From: Pleurostoma richardsiae
Taxonomy: Eukaryota > Ascomycota > Sordariomycetes > Calosphaeriales > Pleurostomataceae
Reading direction: 5' to 3'
Assembly: GCA_030052745.1 (NCBI GenBank)
Contig: JANBVO010000003.1
Coordinates: 1,550,001-1,614,000 of the forward strand
DNA: 64,000 nucleotides
The number at the start of each line of letters is the position of its first letter. Positions within the stretch are counted from its first letter, which is position 1. Both the position numbers and the translations under genes were made by a program. Below, in pieces: positions 58,642 through 64,000 of this stretch. The notes under the pieces were generated by a model that did not search any database, had not been told where the DNA came from, and saw only the letters and a program-made list of their open reading frames with translations.

Positions 58642-61600
58642 TCAAGCCTTCTCAGAGTGCCCATCATTCAGCAGCATCTCCAGCACGATCTGCAGCCCCG
58701 GAACCTCCGGGTGCGCCATGCCGATCTTGACAGTACCCTTAGAGTCCTGCCCCAGCCCGCCGGGCTGCGCCCCGTACAGGTTCTGCGGCGAGCTGCTCCC
58801 CGTCGGGCCCCTGAACCCGTGGTCGAGGCAGCGCACGTCGCGGCCCGCGATGATCTGCCGCAGCCGCCCGTTCTCGGCGTTCCGCACCTCGACGTAGTCC
58901 TCGTTGAACAGGATCAGGTACTGCCCGAACATGGTGGCCCCCCGCGCCTTCTTCTGCTTGCCCGAGTACTCCATGATGAGCGTCCGCGACACCTCGCCGT
59001 GCTTGTCCACGTACACGGCGCAGTCCTCGTACGTCAGCAGGAACTCCTGGTCGTTGAGCCGGAACATGCCCAGCGGCCGCTGGTCGCGGATCCGGCTGGC
59101 GATGTTGGCGATCGCCGGCAGGTTCAGCCCGCTCGGCACCGACATGGTCTGCTTCTTGTCGAGGGTCAGCATCTCGATGCCCTTGGCCGTCGCCACCGCG
59201 ATGTAGGTCTGGAACAGGTTGAGCGAGTAGCACTCGGTCGGCAGGTAGAATTCGTCGAAGTCGCGGAAGGTCTCTGTGCTGCCCGCCCCGCCCCGGCGGC
59301 CGCCGAAGATGCGCGGCTTCTTCTCCGTGGCCTTTTGAAAGACCGGCTCCAGCACCTTGAAGGTGTTGTGCATGCCCTCCTTTCTCTTGTAAAAGAGGAG
59401 CATACGCTCCTTCATTCTCGCCGTGGCAAAGAACGACACGTCCTTCGAGAGCCTCTGCGGCGCCCTACGCGGATTGTCGTGCGCTGGCGCAGGGAAGTTC
59501 GATACAGGCGCGATCACATCAAGAGGATATGAGATCAGTGACCTGTCGGCAATGACAAGGCATATAGAGAACTCCTCAAGAACGGCAATCTGCGTCACCC
59601 GGTTGATTTGGACGGACTAGAGATATCTTAGCAAACATGCATAGCACTCGGCACAACGTGGGAGCACTCACCCTTGTCCACCCGCGAGGGTTTGATGCCT
59701 CGGAGATGTAGATACCAAAGTCCGTTCCGATTGCAATTATTGACTTGCTGTAGGCCGAGAATGCCGTTGCACAGTTGACCTGAGCCCTACACACCGGAGG
59801 CGGTCCCCTCCCAGGACCATATACCTGCTCCATCTCACGGATGGCGCGGTCGAGAGGCGTTCCGCGAATCGAGACGCCGGCCATCCTGCCCATTGGTGAG
59901 CTCGAATCGTACGCGAAGGCTCCGTCCGCTAGCACACGCAGCCGGAAAGGCTCTGCATTCTGGTTGTGAAGTGCTCGTGCGTGGCGGGTCTTCGCATCAA
60001 TGATTTTGTTACACCAGTCTTGACGACTTTGGGGGGTGGTCGCGTAAAGCGTGTACACCTCGTGGCCAAGGTGCTTGACCTTGAAAGGATAGAGAATCTT
60101 GCCTTCTGAATCGCTAGTCGAAGATGGGGTTAGACGTGCTATCGTCGTGTTCATGGAGCCCATTGAGGAGCTCGTTGGAGTCTGTTCCAATCCAGGGCGA
60201 TCAACTCCGTTAGAGTTCATCTTGTTCAGCTTAGTATCAGACCCGGCTATCGTCGTCCGAGCCAGCGGGGCTGTGATGCCCTTCTGCTTCGAGACAGGGT
60301 CGTCATTCATGCTTTCCAGGAAGAGCAAAGGCATAGGTATCGGCTGAGGCCAGTTAGCAAGAGGGGAATTCTTAGGGGAGGCGAAATACAAACCTCTTTC
60401 GACACATCGTACTTCTTGTCGCCCCGTCCGTCTTTGGATGAAACTGCCTTCGCGAGGATGAGGTAATGGTCGAAAAGAAGCGCATGCGTATCAACCCAAC
60501 GGACACCCTTTGATCCCATTCTTTGCAGCTCTCCCTGCAAGATCAACTCCCGGCCTAGATGATCGAGATTGAGGACCGACTGGAATCCAGGCCTCATGAT
60601 GAGTATGCGCTCGAGCTCCATCAAGTCCGCCTTCTTCTTTGCGTCATCGACGGCCTTGTCGCACTCAAGAGTGACGGCCTTGATCTCCTCGATCGCTTTG
60701 ATGAGGTTCGTCTTCTCCTCACTTTCCTGGATTGTTTGTTTGAGCACAGTATTGAGCAAGAGGCTGTATCGCTGAAGACGGGTGATCGGGGCCTTCATGA
60801 ACGTATCCCAACCCAGCCGTTCCGATCGCTTGTGGTTCCTAACGTGGTCCAGGAATTGGCGGAACAGAATGTTCCGGTCTGCCTCCTTCCGAATCGTATA
60901 GGATGCTATCGGATACGACTGCGAATAGTCCACATAAGCGGTCTTTGCCTTGCGAATCCATTCTCGGAAAATGTCGCTGAAGCCGATGATGAAGGGCCCC
61001 TGCTCTCCCTGACGGTATTTGAGCTGAGCTAGAAGGTATTCCCTATTGACTTTCTGGACCGTATCCACGTGCCGGAACACGCTGTCCATGAACCCCTTCA
61101 GCCTGTTCGGAGGAATGATTGGGGGTTGCCATGCGCGGAGCTGGTCCCTGTACAGCAGCCGTATCACATCCAACTGGTTCATGTAGTCTTCCTCACCAGT
61201 GACGATCTCATGGAGGATGTTCTGCCTCTCGATCTCCTTCTTTCCCTTACCCTCGATCATTGCTTCTGTGACCTTGTAATACGTGACCCAGTCTTCTTTC
61301 TTGACTGAATCCTCCGACATCAGCTCGTCGAGATTGGCCTTCTTCAGAGTCCGCGTGCAATGGTGAGAGTAACACCTCCCGGGTATCTCGTTCTCATGCA
61401 GCTTTGGCGCATAGCAGCCGGCACCGGTCAGTTGCCACAGGACACCCGAGATTGAGCCTTGCCCAAACTTCACCCACTCCTCCTCGGGTATGAGGATGCC
61501 TGCCTCGAACATACTGTCCACAACCATGGCGCTAAGGGTCTCGGCGTCTGCAATGTTCATGGTCGGCACTTTCCCAGAGAATAACTTTACGAAGCCCTCC

Positions 61601-63969
61601 TCAATGTTCTTCCTCTTGAGGTCGGTTTCGCCCTCGGCCATCTCGCGAATCCAACTTGCGAGCCCACTCAGGGCCCATGGTTCAGTGCATCTCCGGAAAT
61701 CGCCGACTGTCAGTTTGGATGGGATAAATTTCCGTTTCCTTCCCGTCGGCAACGTGATCACATCGTATGCGACGGACGACGGCGTGCCGGTATCATATCC
61801 ATCGTATTGGACGCCTTGCTGAGCAGCCAGCTGCTGTTGCTGGGTCATCTGCTTCAGCGCTTTCTTGCGCTCTTCGGCAGCGTCCGTCCTGGACCGACCG
61901 GGAACTTGGATCTGCGGAGTATTGCTGTGGCTTGACAGCGAGATAGACCTTTCAACTTGCTGCTGCTGCTGCTGCGCCGCAGTCAGCTGGCTATAGTATG
62001 CCTCCAGCGCCTCGCCACGGTATGGCCGAGAGTCAGCGCTTAGTGAGTAGCTATGCTGCTGATAGGGGGCTCCATTGGGAGTCTGCACAGATAGCATCGA
62101 GCTCGTGTCGGACCCCGGAGGCAACGCCGGAAGAGGCCTGCTAGAGAGGCCAGGATGATAGAACATGTCAGGTATATCGTCTTTGTACGGCGATTCGCTG
62201 CCGCTGCCTCGCGAGTTGACAGACACGCGCTCGTCGCCCTCATCGAAGCTCAACCGGTGAGGAGCTGGTATTTGCAGGCCTCCAGTGCCCCCATAGTCCA
62301 TATCGGCGTCGTAGTTGGGATACGGAGGTTCGTCGTATGTGCCACTGCGTGGCGTCGGCAACGGCCGGCCCTCTTCCTGCTGAGTTGACGCTGTTGCCGG
62401 TGGCGAGCCTACATCGTTTCCGTACGTTAGGTTGCCGGCATATCCACCACTGAACATGCCGATGTCCACGCCAGCAAAGTCACCGTCGCTGCTCTGCTGC
62501 TCCTCGGCCGGTGTGGGCAACGACGGAGGTGGGACAGTCGTCCGTTCCACGTATGGGAAAGTCGGACCGCTGGAAAACCTAAGGTCGTTCATCTCATCTT
62601 GCTGCATGAGCAGAACGCCTGCTGCGCCCTCCTGGTCGCTCTCGTCATCATCGTAGCCAAATGTAGAAGGCACATCGTTGCGGGCCAGCGTGGACGCAGT
62701 TGCGGACGAGGGATATCGATTCAGCCCGGCATCGTCGCCTTGCACCGGCACTGTAGATGAAGTTGAGTCGTAGCGTCGCAACCTATCCCACTCGTCGTCG
62801 GACAATTCATGACCATTGATCGGCCGGGGTCGTCGGGGATTTGCAGAGACTCCAAGGTTCCCTACAATGTCTTCAATTAAACTGTCCTGCGACACGTATT
62901 CCTGGCTTATTTCATCATCCCTCGCGCTCGGGTCCCAGTCTGACTCCTCCGGAACATCATCCATTGGGCGACTCGGCAGCGGCGCATTCGTTGGGTGCCT
63001 GTGCAATCCTGGTGAGGGCTGAGGACGGGCGGGCGGTGAGGGCACAGGCGATGTCTGCGCATTCGAACGGCTTGTTCTGTTTAGGAAGGAGTTGGGATCA
63101 GACGCCGAGTAGTTCGGGCCGACAGGTATCTGTGAGTAGGTGGGATAAGGCGCCTGCGAAGCGCTCGTCGTTGTAGGAGCTGTAGTGGGATATCCCGTTG
63201 GCGCAGCGGGACTGCTACCATTCGATTGATAGGATGCAAAGTACCCCGACGGATATTGTTGCGAGGAGGAATCAAAACCCGCCTGTGAGGACATGGTCCC
63301 AGGCATGCTTGAATATGGAGAAGTCGGAAAACTCTGGCCGTACGAGGGTTGCGACGGAGACACAGTCATCTGCGGTGATTGGGACGGCTGAGGTTGAGAG
63401 GGGCTATACGTCGAGTTGGCAAGCTGCCCGTACGACGTCGATGTCTGGGGTACAGCAGGGGCACTGTACGAATGGGCATAGTTGTTGAAGCCATGGTAAG
63501 TAGCCTGTCTCTGGGGAGCAGCAACGCCAGCATACGCAGACGGGTCATAGGCAGCTGGAGTGTAGTTCGTCGGCTGGGGCGTGTAGCTCGTGGTAGGCGG
63601 CGCGGGGTATCTCGCATGGGAATGGTAGGGAAGCGTGGTGGACTGCGATCTCGCAAACTGCTGAGGATTATATGTCGGTGAGGCAGGGCTCTGAGCTTGG
63701 AGCGGTTGCTGGTAATTAGACGCTGTCACGGACGCTGTCGGGTTTGCCGTACTGTAACCTGCCGTCTGCGAACCGGCCGGGTTAGCCAGGAACAACTCGT
63801 CGCCGTGCCCTGGTGCCGCCGGGCGCTGTTCGTTGAGGAACGCAGCATCGTCGCCATTGTTGAAGCTCGGCCGTCTCGGGAGGTACTGGTTTTGGTCTTG
63901 GTCGGCGACCGGGTACTGCACGGGTGGGACATGCCCGTACCGCCTCTGGCTGTCGCCTCTGAACGACAT
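58642..63969 (-). CDS. ROM2: Rho1 guanine nucleotide exchange factor (Rom2 type, DEP-DH-PH-CNH)
   Basis: Activates Rho1 in the cell-wall-integrity pathway at the plasma membrane. Three exons (63969-60394, 60343-59672, 59616-58642) with 50- and 55-nt introns give 1740 residues. The first 730 are disordered, Ser/Pro/Gln/Tyr-rich, with poly-Gln runs. Then come a DEP-like region (about 735-870), the DH exchange domain (about 915-1110, NILHEIVTGEEDYM to TRLQRYSLLLNTVLK), a PH domain (about 1130-1300, with HEVYTLYATTPQSRQDW) and a CNH domain (about 1370-1690, VNCATAFSAYSKSIIAIGTDFGIYI to CLDHGFRGPTGS). The introns fall inside PH and CNH, and splicing restores VSKE-PIPMPLL and GWTR-SVQINRVTQIAVLEEF. 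Family assignment is firm. The order of domains distinguishes it from Tus1- and Cdc24-type GEFs. Confidence 0.95.
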
Positions 63970-64000
63970 ATCGCGCGCTGTGATTGCACACTTGATATTA

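Overview
This 64 kb window comes from the nuclear genome of a filamentous ascomycete, most likely a sordariomycete. Genes are interrupted by short introns (about 49-112 nt) with GT...AG ends and CTGAC/CTAAC-like branch sites. Intergenic regions are long and rich in pyrimidine tracts. The recognisable proteins are fungal orthologues: SEA-complex Mtc5, Rgd1 RhoGAP, Rom2-type RhoGEF, Scw1, Ubc13, fungal aspartate-semialdehyde dehydrogenase and Bor1. There is one intron-containing tRNA-Asp, and I saw no bacterial operon structure, CRISPR array or intact mobile element.

Layout. 1-3398: no supportable gene. 3399-6144 (-): seven-exon F-BAR/RhoGAP gene (RGD1). 8141-9274 (-): extended short-chain dehydrogenase. 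11646-12959 (+): aspartate-semialdehyde dehydrogenase (HOM2), divergent from the dehydrogenase. 15264-16994 (-): two-RRM protein of the Scw1/Whi3 type. 16995-25597: an 8.6 kb stretch with simple repeats but no supported gene. 25598-26577 (-): secreted beta-helix-like protein interrupted by an in-frame TAG. 27843-28896 (+): unrecognised two-exon gene. 30607-31323 (+) Nudix hydrolase and 31749-33041 (-) metal-dependent amidohydrolase, convergent. About 33780-34920: AT-richer block next to a decayed GH18 chitinase fragment (34920-35245, -). 35751-36756 (+): dienelactone-hydrolase family protein with a possible upstream mitochondrial start. 37241-38557 (+): C2H2 zinc-finger protein. 38913-43628 (-) MTC5 and 44474-45122 (+) UBC13, divergent. 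47865-48509 (+): conserved-looking, disordered protein of unknown function. 50098-51633 (+): GC-rich F-box gene. 52065-52169 (-): tRNA-Asp. 53316-55247 (+): Bor1-type anion transporter. 55947-57575 (+): F-box/DUF6546-like protein. 58642-63969 (-): very large Rom2-type Rho1 GEF.

How the genes relate. Most are single housekeeping or regulatory genes rather than a cluster. One loose theme is Rho and cell-wall signalling: a RhoGAP at the left end, a Rho1 GEF at the right end and an Scw1-type RNA-binding protein between them. A second is nutrient signalling and amino-acid supply (Mtc5 in the TORC1-regulating SEA complex, and the ASD step shared by Thr/Met synthesis). I see no clear new multi-gene system. 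The most unusual items are the interrupted beta-helix gene, the chitinase relic in its AT-richer block, the His-rich insert in the amidohydrolase, the dual-start hydrolase and the orphan gene with a PP1-docking-like motif.
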